Shown in pieces: positions 1 to 8,352 of a stretch of 21,729 bases of DNA. The notes beneath the pieces were generated by a model. The model had not been told where the DNA came from. It saw only the letters and a program-made list of their open reading frames with translations, and searched no databases. This DNA is from DASUZB01 sp036377075. GTDB taxonomy: Bacteria; Actinomycetota; CALGFH01. The translations under genes and the position numbers were made by a program. The number at the start of each line of letters is the position of its first letter. The first letter of the stretch is position 1. The stretch lies in NCBI GenBank assembly GCA_036377075.1, contig DASUZB010000013.1, positions 1 to 21,729 of the forward strand, given 5' to 3'.

Positions 1-144
1 GAGCACGCGGACGGGGTCGGGCACCGCGTGCCCGACCCACGGCCCGCCCCGGCCGAGCCGGACGTCGACGCCGTCGCCGAGCGGGTCTACCAGCGGCTGC
101 TACGTCGCGAGCGGCTGGAGCGCGAGCGGAGGGGCCGGTACTGA
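1..144 (+). CDS. 3' end of an unidentified CIS operon gene
   Basis: The reading frame is open from base 1 to the TGA at 142-144 and encodes the last 47 residues of a protein whose start lies outside the window. The visible part has a Pro/Asp-rich linker followed by a highly charged helix (VYQRLLRRERLERERRGRY at the end). The stop overlaps the ATG of the next gene by one base (TGATG), so it belongs to the same operon and is probably translationally coupled to it. I do not recognise the family from this tail. A basic amphipathic C-terminal helix next to the LysM baseplate gene is compatible with a structural or assembly protein of the injection system, but that rests on position only. Confidence 0.7.
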   Translation, partial: EHADGVGHRVPDPRPAPAEPDVDAVAERVYQRLLRRERLERERRGRY

Positions 145-770
145 TGCCACTGGCCAAGGCGTTGATCGTCATCCGGGAGCCGCCGCCCCCGATCGCGCTG
201 CCGGTGATGTTCAACCCGCCCGAGTACCAGCTGGTGCGGACCAACCAGTACGCCGAGATCGGCCTTCCCGGTCTCGGCTCCTCGCTGCTGCAGTTCATCC
301 GCGGCAGCGCCCAGACGCTGACGATGGACCTGTTCTTCGACACCACCGACTCCGGCGTGGACGTGCGGGTCATGACCGGGCCGGTCGTCGGCCTCACCGC
401 CCTGCGGCCGCAGACGCACGCGCCGCCCCGCCTGCTGTTCCTCTGGGGGTCGCTGGTCTTCCCCTGCGTGCTGGAGAACGTGACCCAGCGCTTCGTCTAC
501 TTCAACGCGATCGGGATGCCGCTACGGGCCGAGCTGTCGGTGACCCTGCGCGGCGACGACCTGCTGGAGGGCCTGCTCGCCAGCGTGCCGTTCGAGTCGG
601 CCGACCGGACCAAGGGCCGGGTGGTCCGGGCCGGCGACACGCTGCAGCGGATCGCCGCCGAGGAGTACGGCGACCCGCGCCGCTGGCGGCCGATCGCCCT
701 GGCCAGCGGCCTGGACAACCCGCTGACCCTGCGGATCGGGCAGCGGCTCACCATCCCGGCGCTGGAGTGA
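144..770 (+). CDS. CIS tube/baseplate adaptor with C-terminal LysM (Afp7/Pvc7-like)
   Basis: A 208-residue protein. Residues ~10-150 match the CIS tube-associated N-terminal family: MFNPPEYQL near residue 22, then short beta strands including LTMDLFFDTTDSGVDVR and a VLENVTQRFVYF strand. Residues ~157-207 form a LysM domain (RVVRAGDTLQRIAAEEYGD, then LASGLDNPLTLRIGQRLTIP). In Afp/PVC-type particles this small LysM protein sits between the inner tube and the baseplate hub, as T4 gp53/gp54 do; LysM may act as a protein-protein or peptidoglycan contact. The start is the ATG that overlaps the previous stop, with a GGAGGGG stretch about 10 bases upstream. The VgrG gene follows four bases after the stop. 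Family assignment is strong; the exact structural position is inferred from homologous systems. Confidence 0.88.
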   Translation: MPLAKALIVIREPPPPIALPVMFNPPEYQLVRTNQYAEIGLPGLGSSLLQFIRGSAQTLTMDLFFDTTDSGVDVRVMTGPVVGLTALRPQTHAPPRLLFLWGSLVFPCVLENVTQRFVYFNAIGMPLRAELSVTLRGDDLLEGLLASVPFESADRTKGRVVRAGDTLQRIAAEEYGDPRRWRPIALASGLDNPLTLRIGQRLTIPALE

Positions 771-774
771 AGGC

Positions 775-2469
775 ATGAGCACGACACCGGCCGCACGGCT
801 CCCCGACGTCTACGCCCCGGCGCTGTCGATCAGCGTCGACGGCCGCCCGCTGGAAGCGGCGATCGCCCAGCGCATCCTGCGGGTGAGCGTCACCGAGCAC
901 CTGAGCGTCCCCGACGACTTCAGCTTCGACCTGTACGACCCCACCCTGGAGCTGGTCGACGCGGACGGCGGGCGGCTCACCGAGGGCGCGATCGTGGAGC
1001 TCTCGCTCGGCTACGTCGGACGCACCCGCAAGCTCATCACCGGCCGGATCTCGTCGATCGCCGCCGACTTCCCGAGCGGCGGACCGCCGACCGTGACCGT
1101 GCAGGGCTTCGACCTGCTGCTCGACCTCGCCCGCGGCACCGCCTACCGCCCCTTCAAGGGTTCCACCCCGGGCAGCGGCGCGCCCGACAGCCAGATCGCC
1201 ACGCTGATCGCCCAGGAGGCCGGCCTGCAGGCCGTGGTCGACCAAACCTCCGAGCGGCGCACGCCCAGGGTCCAGAACCACGAGAGCAACCTCGACTTCC
1301 TGCAGGCCATCGCCGCGGAGAACGGCTTCTCGCTCTGGGTGCAGGACCGCACGCTGCACTTCCAGCGCCAGCGACGGCCCCGGAACCCGGCCACCATCCG
1401 GCTGGCCTGGGGCCGGACCCTGCAGAGCTTCACCCCCCGCGTCTCCACCACCGGCCAGGTCGAGTCGGTCGAGGTGCGGGGTTGGGATCCCAAGGAGAAG
1501 CGGCAGTTCACGGAGCGGGCCCAGCGCCGCCGACCCGGCGGCCCTGGCCGGCTGTCCACCGGCGGCGAGCGGGAGCTGCGCCAGGGCGCCGACGGCGGGT
1601 CCCGGACCGTGGTCGACGACGCGTCGGTCTCGAGTCCCAAGGAGGCCCAGGCGCTCGCCGAGAGCATCCTGGCCGACCAGCTCCGTGCGGCCCTGTCCGG
1701 GAGCGGCACGTCCTACGGGGAGCCGGACATGGGCGCGGGCACGCCCCTCGAGCTGAGCAACCTCGGCCGCTTCAGCGGCACCTACACGGCCACCGAGGTC
1801 ACCCACACCCTCGGCGGCGCCGGCTACCAGACGACCTTCCAGGTCGACGGCGCCGCCGCCGCCACCGCGCGGTTCGCGTCCGGCCAGGAACCGTCCGAGC
1901 GCCGCATGCACGGCGTCGTCCCGGCGATCGTCACCGGCAACAAGGACGAGGAGCGCCGCGGGCGCGTCCAGGTGAGGGTGCCGGCGCTGGCCGACAAGGC
2001 GGAGCACTGGGCGCGCCTGGCCACCCTGATGGCCGGCCCCGAGCGGGGCACGTTCTTCCTCCCCGAGGAGGGCGACGAGGTGCTGGTCGCGTTCGAGCGC
2101 GGCAGGCCCGAGAGCCTGTTCGTCGTCGGCGCGCTGTGGAACGGCCGCGACGCCCAGCCCGACGCCAACGCCAACGGCAAGAACGACCTGCGCTTCATCA
2201 AGTCCCGCAGCGGCCACCTGATCCGCCTGGACGACAGCGACGGGAAGGAGAAGGTCGAGATCATCGACGCTGAGGGGAAGAACCGGGTGACGCTGGACAC
2301 GGCGACCGGCAACCTGACCGTGGAGTCCGGCAACGACCTGGTGCTGAAGGCACCTGATGGCACGATCCGGCTCGAGGCCAAGCGCATCGAGACGAGCTCG
2401 ACCGGCGACACGGCGGTGGCCGCCAAGGGCAAGCTCGGCCTCAGGGGATCGACCGTCGACATCAACTGA
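775..2469 (+). CDS. VgrG-like spike/hub protein (gp27-gp5 fusion, Afp8/Pvc8-like)
   Basis: A 564-residue central spike. Residues ~10-360 form the phage late-control-D/gp27-like hub (for example VTEHLSVPDDFSFDLYDP near the start and a LDFLQAIAAENGFSLWVQ segment). Residues ~378-460 form the gp5 OB-fold (HGVVPAIVTGNKDEERRGRV, then FLPEEGDEVLVAFERGRPES). Residues ~470-564 are a repetitive beta-rich needle ending in GKLGLRGSTVDIN. No extra C-terminal effector domain is fused. In the family it trimerises below the tube and carries the PAAR tip, whose gene comes next. ATG 775 is preceded by GGAG overlapping the upstream stop. An Arg/Gly-rich segment near residues 247-270 looks like a disordered loop within the hub. 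Confidence 0.93.
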   Translation: MSTTPAARLPDVYAPALSISVDGRPLEAAIAQRILRVSVTEHLSVPDDFSFDLYDPTLELVDADGGRLTEGAIVELSLGYVGRTRKLITGRISSIAADFPSGGPPTVTVQGFDLLLDLARGTAYRPFKGSTPGSGAPDSQIATLIAQEAGLQAVVDQTSERRTPRVQNHESNLDFLQAIAAENGFSLWVQDRTLHFQRQRRPRNPATIRLAWGRTLQSFTPRVSTTGQVESVEVRGWDPKEKRQFTERAQRRRPGGPGRLSTGGERELRQGADGGSRTVVDDASVSSPKEAQALAESILADQLRAALSGSGTSYGEPDMGAGTPLELSNLGRFSGTYTATEVTHTLGGAGYQTTFQVDGAAAATARFASGQEPSERRMHGVVPAIVTGNKDEERRGRVQVRVPALADKAEHWARLATLMAGPERGTFFLPEEGDEVLVAFERGRPESLFVVGALWNGRDAQPDANANGKNDLRFIKSRSGHLIRLDDSDGKEKVEIIDAEGKNRVTLDTATGNLTVESGNDLVLKAPDGTIRLEAKRIETSSTGDTAVAAKGKLGLRGSTVDIN

Positions 2470-2483
2470 CCGGGGGGGACGCG

Positions 2484-2879
2484 ATGGGCAGGCCCGCGGC
2501 CAAGCAGGGCGACCGTGTCACGGCCACCGACATGCACCTGATCGTGCCGCCGTCGGCCGGCCCGCCGGTGTCGACACCCCACAACTTCTCCGGCCGGCTG
2601 GACGGCGGCCTGAGCCGCAACGTGCGGATCATGGGCCGCCCTGCCGCGACCAAAGGCAGCACCGCCACCAACCTGCCGCCGCACCTGCCCGTCGGGGGAT
2701 CGTTCGCCAAGCCGCCGTCCAACCGGGGCACGGTCGCGGCCGGCAGCCCTACCGTGTTCATCAACGGCCGGGCGGCGGCGCGGGACGGGGACCCCGTCAC
2801 CACCTGCAACGATCCCGTCGACGCGCCGGTGGGCAGCATCGCCGCCGCGGGAACGGTCCGGATCGGAGCGCGGCGGTGA
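2484..2879 (+). CDS. PAAR-like spike tip protein (Afp10/Pvc10-like)
   Basis: A 131-residue protein with the PAAR pattern: MGRPAAKQGDRVTATDMHLI at the N-terminus, IMGRPAATKGSTATNLPPH in the middle and TVFINGRAAARDGDPVTTC near the C-terminus. PAAR proteins fold into a small cone that caps the VgrG needle and sharpens the puncturing tip. His/Cys residues that could bind the tip metal are present (H18, C-terminal Cys) but I cannot assign the site. There is no C-terminal toxin extension, so cargo would have to load elsewhere, for example in the tube lumen. The ATG follows a GGGGGGAC ribosome-binding stretch. The gene overlaps the gp25-like gene by four bases (GTGA). Confidence 0.9.
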   Translation: MGRPAAKQGDRVTATDMHLIVPPSAGPPVSTPHNFSGRLDGGLSRNVRIMGRPAATKGSTATNLPPHLPVGGSFAKPPSNRGTVAAGSPTVFINGRAAARDGDPVTTCNDPVDAPVGSIAAAGTVRIGARR

Positions 2880-3286
2880 CCGCCGACGGGGCTGGCGAGT
2901 TCCTCGGCGCGGGGCTCGCGTTCCCCCTCGGCGTCGACGAGCACGGCCGCTTCCGCATGAACCACCACGAGGACCACGTGCGCCAGTCGATCGGGCTCAT
3001 CCTCGAGACGGCCACGGGCGAGCGGGTGATGCGGCCGGACTTCGGGTCGGGCCTCCACGGCCTGGTCTTCGCACCGGCCAGCCCGGCCACCATCGTCCTG
3101 GTGGAGCACCAGATCCGCGAGGCGCTCACGCGCTTCGAGCCGCGCATCGACGTCGACCGGGTCGAGGCGACGGTCGACCACGAGCAGCCCGGCCGGCTGC
3201 TGATCCACCTCCGCTACCGCGTCCGGCGCACCGACACGATGTTCAACCTGGTCTATCCCTTCTTCCTCGACCGGAGCGAGCAGTGA
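2876..3286 (+). CDS. gp25/GPW-like baseplate wedge protein (Afp9/Pvc9-like)
   Basis: A 136-residue protein starting at GTG 2876 in a GTGA overlap with the PAAR stop. The same frame is open far upstream, but only the part after 2876 resembles a protein. It shows the gp25 family hallmarks: GLAFPLGVDEHGRFRM near the N-terminus, then a helix with HHEDHVRQSIGLILETATGE, then ERVMRPDFGSGLHGLVF. The C-terminal strands include LLIHLRYRVRRTDTMFNLVYPF. gp25-like proteins join the baseplate wedge to the first sheath ring and help trigger contraction. In Afp/PVC loci the gp25 gene usually precedes PAAR; here the order is reversed. The stop overlaps the next GTG by four bases. Confidence 0.9.
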   Translation: MTADGAGEFLGAGLAFPLGVDEHGRFRMNHHEDHVRQSIGLILETATGERVMRPDFGSGLHGLVFAPASPATIVLVEHQIREALTRFEPRIDVDRVEATVDHEQPGRLLIHLRYRVRRTDTMFNLVYPFFLDRSEQ

Positions 3287-6200
3287 CCGCCGAGCCGCCG
3301 GTCCTCGACGGCCGGACCCAGGGCGACGTCGTCGGCCGCCTCCGGGAGCTGGCCCGGGACCACCTGCCGGAATGGCGGCCGCCACCCGAAGGCGACGCCG
3401 GCACCGCGCTCCAGCATGGGTTCGCGCGCCTGCTCGAGCTGATCCTGCAGCGGCTCAACCAGGTCCCGGACAAGACCCTGCTGGCCTTCCTCGAGACGAT
3501 GGGCGTGAACCTGCTCGCCCCCGCGCCGGCTCGGGTGCCGGTGACCTTCACGCTCACGCCGGGCAGCCCGCCGACGGTGGTGCCCGCCGGGTCCCAGGTG
3601 GCTACCGGCACGGGCATCACGTTCGAGACCGAGGCCCAGCTCACCGCGACCACCGCCGGGCTGGTCGCCGCGCACACCGTGGACCCGGTCGCCGACCGGT
3701 TCGCCGACCAGACGGCCGCGACCGGCGGCGGGCGCGTCCAGGGCTTCAGCCCGTTCACGGGCACCGCGGCCCTTCCCCACGTCCTGTGGCTCGGCAGCGA
3801 CGCGCTGCTCGACGCCGGCCGGCCGTTCGACGTCGCCCTGGTCCTCCGCTACCGCAGCAGCCGCCCGACCGACGAGGTCGCCCGGTTCTTCGAGCAGCTG
3901 GACGTCGGGTACCGGACGCGGGGGACGCTCGAGACCGCCCACCCGTCGGTCCTGGTGGAGCCCGGCGAGAATCCGATGGTCAACCTCTGGTTCACCGTGG
4001 AGCCGGTCGACCGCGAGATCCTCGAGGCCCCCGGCCTGGACCACCCGGTGTCGAGCGGCTGGCTGCGGATCGGGCTGCCCGCGCCGCTGCACCTGACGCC
4101 GGTAGCCCAGGACCTGCGGGTCAACGTCCTGGCCATGTCGGTCAACGCCAGCGAGGTGCCGCCGCAGGCCGCCGCGAGGGACGACGGGCCACTCGACACG
4201 AGCAAGGACTTCCTGCCCTTGGGCGAGTACCCCCGGGTGGGCGACGCGTTCTACCTGTCCAGCGACGAGGTGTTCGGCAAGGCCGGCGGGACCGCCTGGA
4301 TCTGGGTGGAGGCCGGCTCGGGCACGGCGAAGGCGCCCGAGCTCGTGTGGGAGTACCTCGGCGCGGGCGGCTGGACCGCGCTCGAGCTCATGGAGGGCAC
4401 GGGCATCGACTTCACCGTGACCAACTCCGCGGTGACCGAGCCCCTGCCCGCCGTGCCCCGTGGCGAGCTGGACGGCCAGGAGGGCCGCTGGGTCCGTGTG
4501 CGGCTCACCGCCGGCGGCTACGGCCAACCGGCCGAGTACGAGCCGGTGCCGAACGGCACCGGCTTCCGGGTCAAGGCGGGCACCGGCGACCTCGACCCGC
4601 CCAGGGTCAAGCGGGTCGCGCTCAGCTACAGCGTCCAGGCCGAGCCGGCGGTCCTTCGCCAGACCGGTACGGTGTTCACCGACCTCACCGCGGCCCAGCG
4701 CGCCGGTGCGGACCTGGAAGCCTTCGTCTCGCCCGCCGCCCTGCCGGAGCCGCTGGCCGACCGCGACCCTGCCCTTTACCTGGGGTTCGACGACCTGCCG
4801 GCCGAACGGCCGGTCACGCTGTACGTAGCCGCGGCCGCACCGGGGCTCAGATCGGGGCGGGTCGTCATGCGACCCCCGGTGGCCGCGCCGCCGAGCTCGC
4901 CGCTCCGGCCCGCGGCCTGGGACTACTTCGACGGCAGCGGCTGGCGGCCGCTGGCGGTGCTCGACGGGACGCGGCACCTGACCACGTCGGGCACGGTGGT
5001 GTTCCTGGCGCCGGCCGACGCCGCCCCGCTGGCGCGGTTCGGCCGGGAGGCCCGCACCTGGGTCCGGGCCCGTGCCGGGCGCGACGACCCGACCGACCCC
5101 CGCCGCCTCGCCGGGGTGTTCCTCAACGCCGTGCCGGCGGTGCAGGGGGCCACCGTGGCCGACGAGCCGCTCGGTTCGAGCGGCGGCCAACCGGGCCAGA
5201 CGCTGCGACTCGCCCGCCCTCCGGTCCTGCCCGGACAACGGCTCGAGGTGCGGGAGCCCGAGCGGCCGTCCGGCGCCGAGCGGCAGGTCATCGAGCTCGA
5301 GGAGGGGCCGGACGCCGTCCGCGAGCGCCTCGACGCGGCCACCGGGCGGCCGGAGGTCTGGGTGCGCTGGCGGGAGGTGCCCAACTTCGTCCGCTCCGGA
5401 CCGGCCAGCCGCCACTACACGCTCGACCGCCTCAGCGGGACGGTCACCTTCGGGGACGGCACGCGAGGGCTGATCCCACCGCGCGGGGCCGGCAACGTCC
5501 ACGCGACCTACCGGACGAGCGCCGGGCCGGCCGGCAACGTCCCGGCGGGCTCGGTCACCCAGCTGGTGAGCCCGCTGCCGGCGGTCGCCAGGGTCACCAA
5601 CCCGGTGGCGGCCGACGGCGGCGCGGCCGCCGAGACGGTCGCCGGGGTGCGGGCGCGTGGGCCGCAGGCGCTGCGTCACCGCGACCGTGCCATCGCCGGC
5701 GGCGACTTCGAGTGGCTGGCACGGCAGGCGGCCGGGACGCGCGTGGCGCGCGCCACCTGCCTGCCCAACGTCAACCGGGACCTCCGCTTCGAGCCCGGCT
5801 GGGTGACCCTGGTCGTCATCCCCCAGGGCGAGGAGCCGAAGCTCGAACCCGGTGCGGAGCTCGTCGCCACCATCGAACGGCAGCTTGCCGCACGGGCCTC
5901 GGCCGGCCTGGTCCAGTCGCTGCCCGGCCGCGTCAACGTCATCGGTCCCGGCTGGGTCCAGGTCGCCGTCGCCGCCGACGTCGTGCCCTGGGACCTCGCC
6001 ATGGCGGAGGAGGCCGAGCGCCGGGTGGTGGCCGCCCTGGGCCGCTTCCTCCACCCGCTGACCGGCGGCCCGGCCGGCGCCGGCTGGGAGCTCGGACGAG
6101 ACGTGTACGCCTCCGAGGTCGCCCAGGTCATCGAGCGGGTGCCCGGCGTCAGCCACGTCACCCGCCTGCGGCTGGTGCCCGGGGCGGTGCAACGCCGCCT

Positions 6201-6990
6201 GGCCTTCGCGGCCTCGGCCCGGCCGATCGCCCGGGTGGCGGCGGCGGAGGGGAGCGGGGTGGTCACGCCCGACCTCCGCAAGGCGGCACGGCTGGCCGCG
6301 CCGGTGGTCGCGGCCACGCTGGTCGACGGCCTGGTCGTCCGCGGCCTCGAGGAAGGGCAGCGCCTGGCGGTCGTGCTGGACGTGCGGGTGGCCGGGACAG
6401 AACCGCAGGGCGTGGTCCACGGCACGCCGAGCGAACGGGGCAGCCCGTTCGGGTTTCCGGCCGGCAGCCTGGTGGTGGCGGCCGACGGCCGCAGCACCCG
6501 GCTCGTGCAAGGGCTGCCGCGCGTCCCCCCGAGCGGAGCGCCACAGGACATCGTCATCCGGGTCGAGGACGTCGGGCTCGCCGGCCAGCTCGCTGCTGGC
6601 GACCGGCTGACGATCTTCGCGCCGTCGCCGGTGACGGTCGCGGGGGTCGCCCCCGGGCCGCCTGGCGTGCCGGTCTTCACGGCCCGCCTGGTCCCCTACG
6701 ACACCGACGCGACCCTCCCGGCCGGCACCGTGCTCGCCGCCGTCGACGGCCCCGTCCGGGTGCCGCTCGCGGCCGGCGCGGCGCCCGACCCGGTCACCGG
6801 GACGATCGACTCCCTGGCGCTCGAGGACTTCGCGTCAGGCGACGAGGTCCTGGTGGAGTCCCCCGACGCCGGGACAGCGGCCCTGGTGGCCACCGTCGAG
6901 CAGGTCACGGCCGTCGACGACATCGTCTACCTCGACCCCAACGTCTGCGTCTACGCCAGGGAGCACCAGATCCGCATGACCGGCAGGTGA
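3283..6990 (+). CDS. Large baseplate-J-like wedge protein (gp6-like, Afp11/Pvc11-like)
   Basis: A 1235-residue protein beginning at GTG 3283 (GTGA overlap with the gp25 stop). Residues ~25-110 contain the helical N-terminal region of these wedge proteins (DHLPEWRPPPEGDAGTAL, then LELILQRLNQVPDKTLL). A long beta-rich middle part follows. The baseplate-J core spans about residues 665-970 (SGTVTFGDGTRGLIPPRGAG, AGNVPAGSVTQLV, HRDRAIAGGDFEWLARQAAG and a VIERVPGVSHVTRLRLVPG ending). In T4 and CIS structures this protein dimerises to form the iris of the baseplate. About 265 residues beyond the core form a Gly/Val-rich, probably beta C-terminal extension, so the protein looks longer than the ~900-1000 residues I expect for this family. 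Its antisense strand is also open over 1 kb, a GC-rich artefact. Confidence 0.9.
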   Translation: MTAEPPVLDGRTQGDVVGRLRELARDHLPEWRPPPEGDAGTALQHGFARLLELILQRLNQVPDKTLLAFLETMGVNLLAPAPARVPVTFTLTPGSPPTVVPAGSQVATGTGITFETEAQLTATTAGLVAAHTVDPVADRFADQTAATGGGRVQGFSPFTGTAALPHVLWLGSDALLDAGRPFDVALVLRYRSSRPTDEVARFFEQLDVGYRTRGTLETAHPSVLVEPGENPMVNLWFTVEPVDREILEAPGLDHPVSSGWLRIGLPAPLHLTPVAQDLRVNVLAMSVNASEVPPQAAARDDGPLDTSKDFLPLGEYPRVGDAFYLSSDEVFGKAGGTAWIWVEAGSGTAKAPELVWEYLGAGGWTALELMEGTGIDFTVTNSAVTEPLPAVPRGELDGQEGRWVRVRLTAGGYGQPAEYEPVPNGTGFRVKAGTGDLDPPRVKRVALSYSVQAEPAVLRQTGTVFTDLTAAQRAGADLEAFVSPAALPEPLADRDPALYLGFDDLPAERPVTLYVAAAAPGLRSGRVVMRPPVAAPPSSPLRPAAWDYFDGSGWRPLAVLDGTRHLTTSGTVVFLAPADAAPLARFGREARTWVRARAGRDDPTDPRRLAGVFLNAVPAVQGATVADEPLGSSGGQPGQTLRLARPPVLPGQRLEVREPERPSGAERQVIELEEGPDAVRERLDAATGRPEVWVRWREVPNFVRSGPASRHYTLDRLSGTVTFGDGTRGLIPPRGAGNVHATYRTSAGPAGNVPAGSVTQLVSPLPAVARVTNPVAADGGAAAETVAGVRARGPQALRHRDRAIAGGDFEWLARQAAGTRVARATCLPNVNRDLRFEPGWVTLVVIPQGEEPKLEPGAELVATIERQLAARASAGLVQSLPGRVNVIGPGWVQVAVAADVVPWDLAMAEEAERRVVAALGRFLHPLTGGPAGAGWELGRDVYASEVAQVIERVPGVSHVTRLRLVPGAVQRRLAFAASARPIARVAAAEGSGVVTPDLRKAARLAAPVVAATLVDGLVVRGLEEGQRLAVVLDVRVAGTEPQGVVHGTPSERGSPFGFPAGSLVVAADGRSTRLVQGLPRVPPSGAPQDIVIRVEDVGLAGQLAAGDRLTIFAPSPVTVAGVAPGPPGVPVFTARLVPYDTDATLPAGTVLAAVDGPVRVPLAAGAAPDPVTGTIDSLALEDFASGDEVLVESPDAGTAALVATVEQVTAVDDIVYLDPNVCVYAREHQIRMTGR

Positions 6991-7004
6991 AAGGAGCAAC
7001 CCTC

Positions 7005-8342
7005 GTGCCGCTGCCCGTGCCCGTGCTCGACGACAAGGGCTTCGACGACCTGGCCGCCGAGGCGCGCGCCCTCATCCCGAGGACCTTTCCGGCCTGGACC
7101 GACCACAACCCTTCCGACCCGGGCATCACCGTGCTCGAGCTGTTCGCCTTCCTCGCCGAGGCGGTCTTCTACCAGCTCGACCGCGTCCCCGAGCGCACCG
7201 TGCGGCGCTTCGCCGAGCTCACCGGCGCCAAGCCACGACCGGGCGAGCCGGTCGACGAGCTGCTGCGCCGCGCCGTGCAGGCGCTCGGCGCGATCAGCCG
7301 CGCGATCACCCCGAGCGACGTCGAGTTCGTGGTCACCAAGGGCCTGTTCACGGTCCACCCTCCGCTCGACGCGGCGCTCGACGCCGGCGCGGTCGCCCAG
7401 TGGCTCGACCTGCTCGCCGGCGCGGCCTTCCTGCACGATCCGGTGGATGCCGGCGCCACCGTCCTGGTGCTGGCCGGCGCCCCCCCGCTGAGGCAGGGCG
7501 ACCTGCTGCTGGTCGACGACGAGGAGCCCGGCGCGGACCGGACCGAGGTGGTGGAGGTCGCGTCGGTCCAGCCCGGCATGGACACCACCAGCCTCGGCTT
7601 GCGCGCCCAGCTCCGCTACCACCACGACGCCGGCATCGCTCTGGCCAGCGTGGTCGAGCCCGACCCGCCGGTCGTGACCGCCCTGGCCCGGGCTGCCCCG
7701 GCGGGCACCAGCATCGTGACCCTCGACCCGCTCGCCGAGCTGCGCGGCAGCGGTGTGCTCCGGCTCGGCCCCGACGGCCAGGCCGCGCTCGTCCGCGCCC
7801 GCGCCGTCGCCCGGGCCATGGCGGTGACGCAGCTCACCCGGAGCGCCGGCGTCATCCCCGACGAGCAGGTGGTCAAGGTGCTGCTGGTCCCCGACGAGCC
7901 CGGGGCCGCCGCGCCCGAACCGAGCGACGCGCTCGCCGAGGCCGCGTTCGCGCTGCTCCGCGTCCGCAGCCCGATCACCACCAGGGTGCGGGTGGCGAAG
8001 CCGACCTACCGGCGCGTGCGCATCGCGGCCACCGTCGTGCGCGACTTCGCGAGCCTGCTGCGCAAGGACACCGTGCAGCGCACCGCCGAGGCGGCCGTGC
8101 GCGAGTTCCTCAGCCCGCTGCGCGGCGGCGACACCGGCACGGGGTGGCCGTTCGGGCGGGCGGTTTACCGCTCGGAGCTGTACCAGTTGCTGGAGGACAC
8201 GCCCGGCGTGGACCACGTCCGGCGCCTGCTGCTGGACGGCGACCCTGCCCGCAGCGAGCTGCCGCTGGCCGACGACGAAGTGCTGGCCTCGGAGTCGCTG
8301 GTCGCCCTCGACGAGGTCGCCGTGACCGTCGTGGACGCCTAG
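7005..8342 (+). CDS. Second, short baseplate-J-like protein (Afp12/Pvc12-related)
   Basis: A 445-residue protein. I place the start at GTG 7005, eight bases after a good AAGGAG at 6991-6996; the frame is open far upstream, but there it only shadows the previous gene. Residues ~25-70 carry the wedge hallmark (FPAWTDHNPSDPGITVLELF, then QLDRVPERTVRRFAELTG). Residues ~85-105 give AISRAITPSDVEFVVTKG, and the C-terminus has the baseplate-J ending (PLRGGDTGTGWPFGRAVYR, then LEDTPGVDHVRRLLLDGD). Between them, residues ~110-270 form a beta-rich insert (PPLRQGDLLLVDDEEPGAD). It pairs with the preceding large wedge protein. It is about half the length usual for Afp12-type subunits, apparently lacking the long middle region. 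Confidence 0.85.
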   Translation: MPLPVPVLDDKGFDDLAAEARALIPRTFPAWTDHNPSDPGITVLELFAFLAEAVFYQLDRVPERTVRRFAELTGAKPRPGEPVDELLRRAVQALGAISRAITPSDVEFVVTKGLFTVHPPLDAALDAGAVAQWLDLLAGAAFLHDPVDAGATVLVLAGAPPLRQGDLLLVDDEEPGADRTEVVEVASVQPGMDTTSLGLRAQLRYHHDAGIALASVVEPDPPVVTALARAAPAGTSIVTLDPLAELRGSGVLRLGPDGQAALVRARAVARAMAVTQLTRSAGVIPDEQVVKVLLVPDEPGAAAPEPSDALAEAAFALLRVRSPITTRVRVAKPTYRRVRIAATVVRDFASLLRKDTVQRTAEAAVREFLSPLRGGDTGTGWPFGRAVYRSELYQLLEDTPGVDHVRRLLLDGDPARSELPLADDEVLASESLVALDEVAVTVVDA

Positions 8343-8352
8343 GAGCCGTGCC

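Noticed and set aside
2357..2875. Upstream extension of the gp25-like frame
   Set aside because: It overlaps the VgrG end and PAAR genes and has no family similarity; GTG 2876 in a GTGA overlap is the real start.
3253..6510. 1085-codon open frame antisense to the large baseplate-J gene
   Set aside because: It is Arg/Gly/His-rich without motifs and mirrors the third-position GC of the real gene on the plus strand.
3372..7004. Upstream extension of the second baseplate-J frame into a 1656-codon ORF
   Set aside because: It overlaps a clear gene in another frame and is low-complexity Arg/Pro/Gly there; GTG 7005 with AAGGAG gives the natural start.
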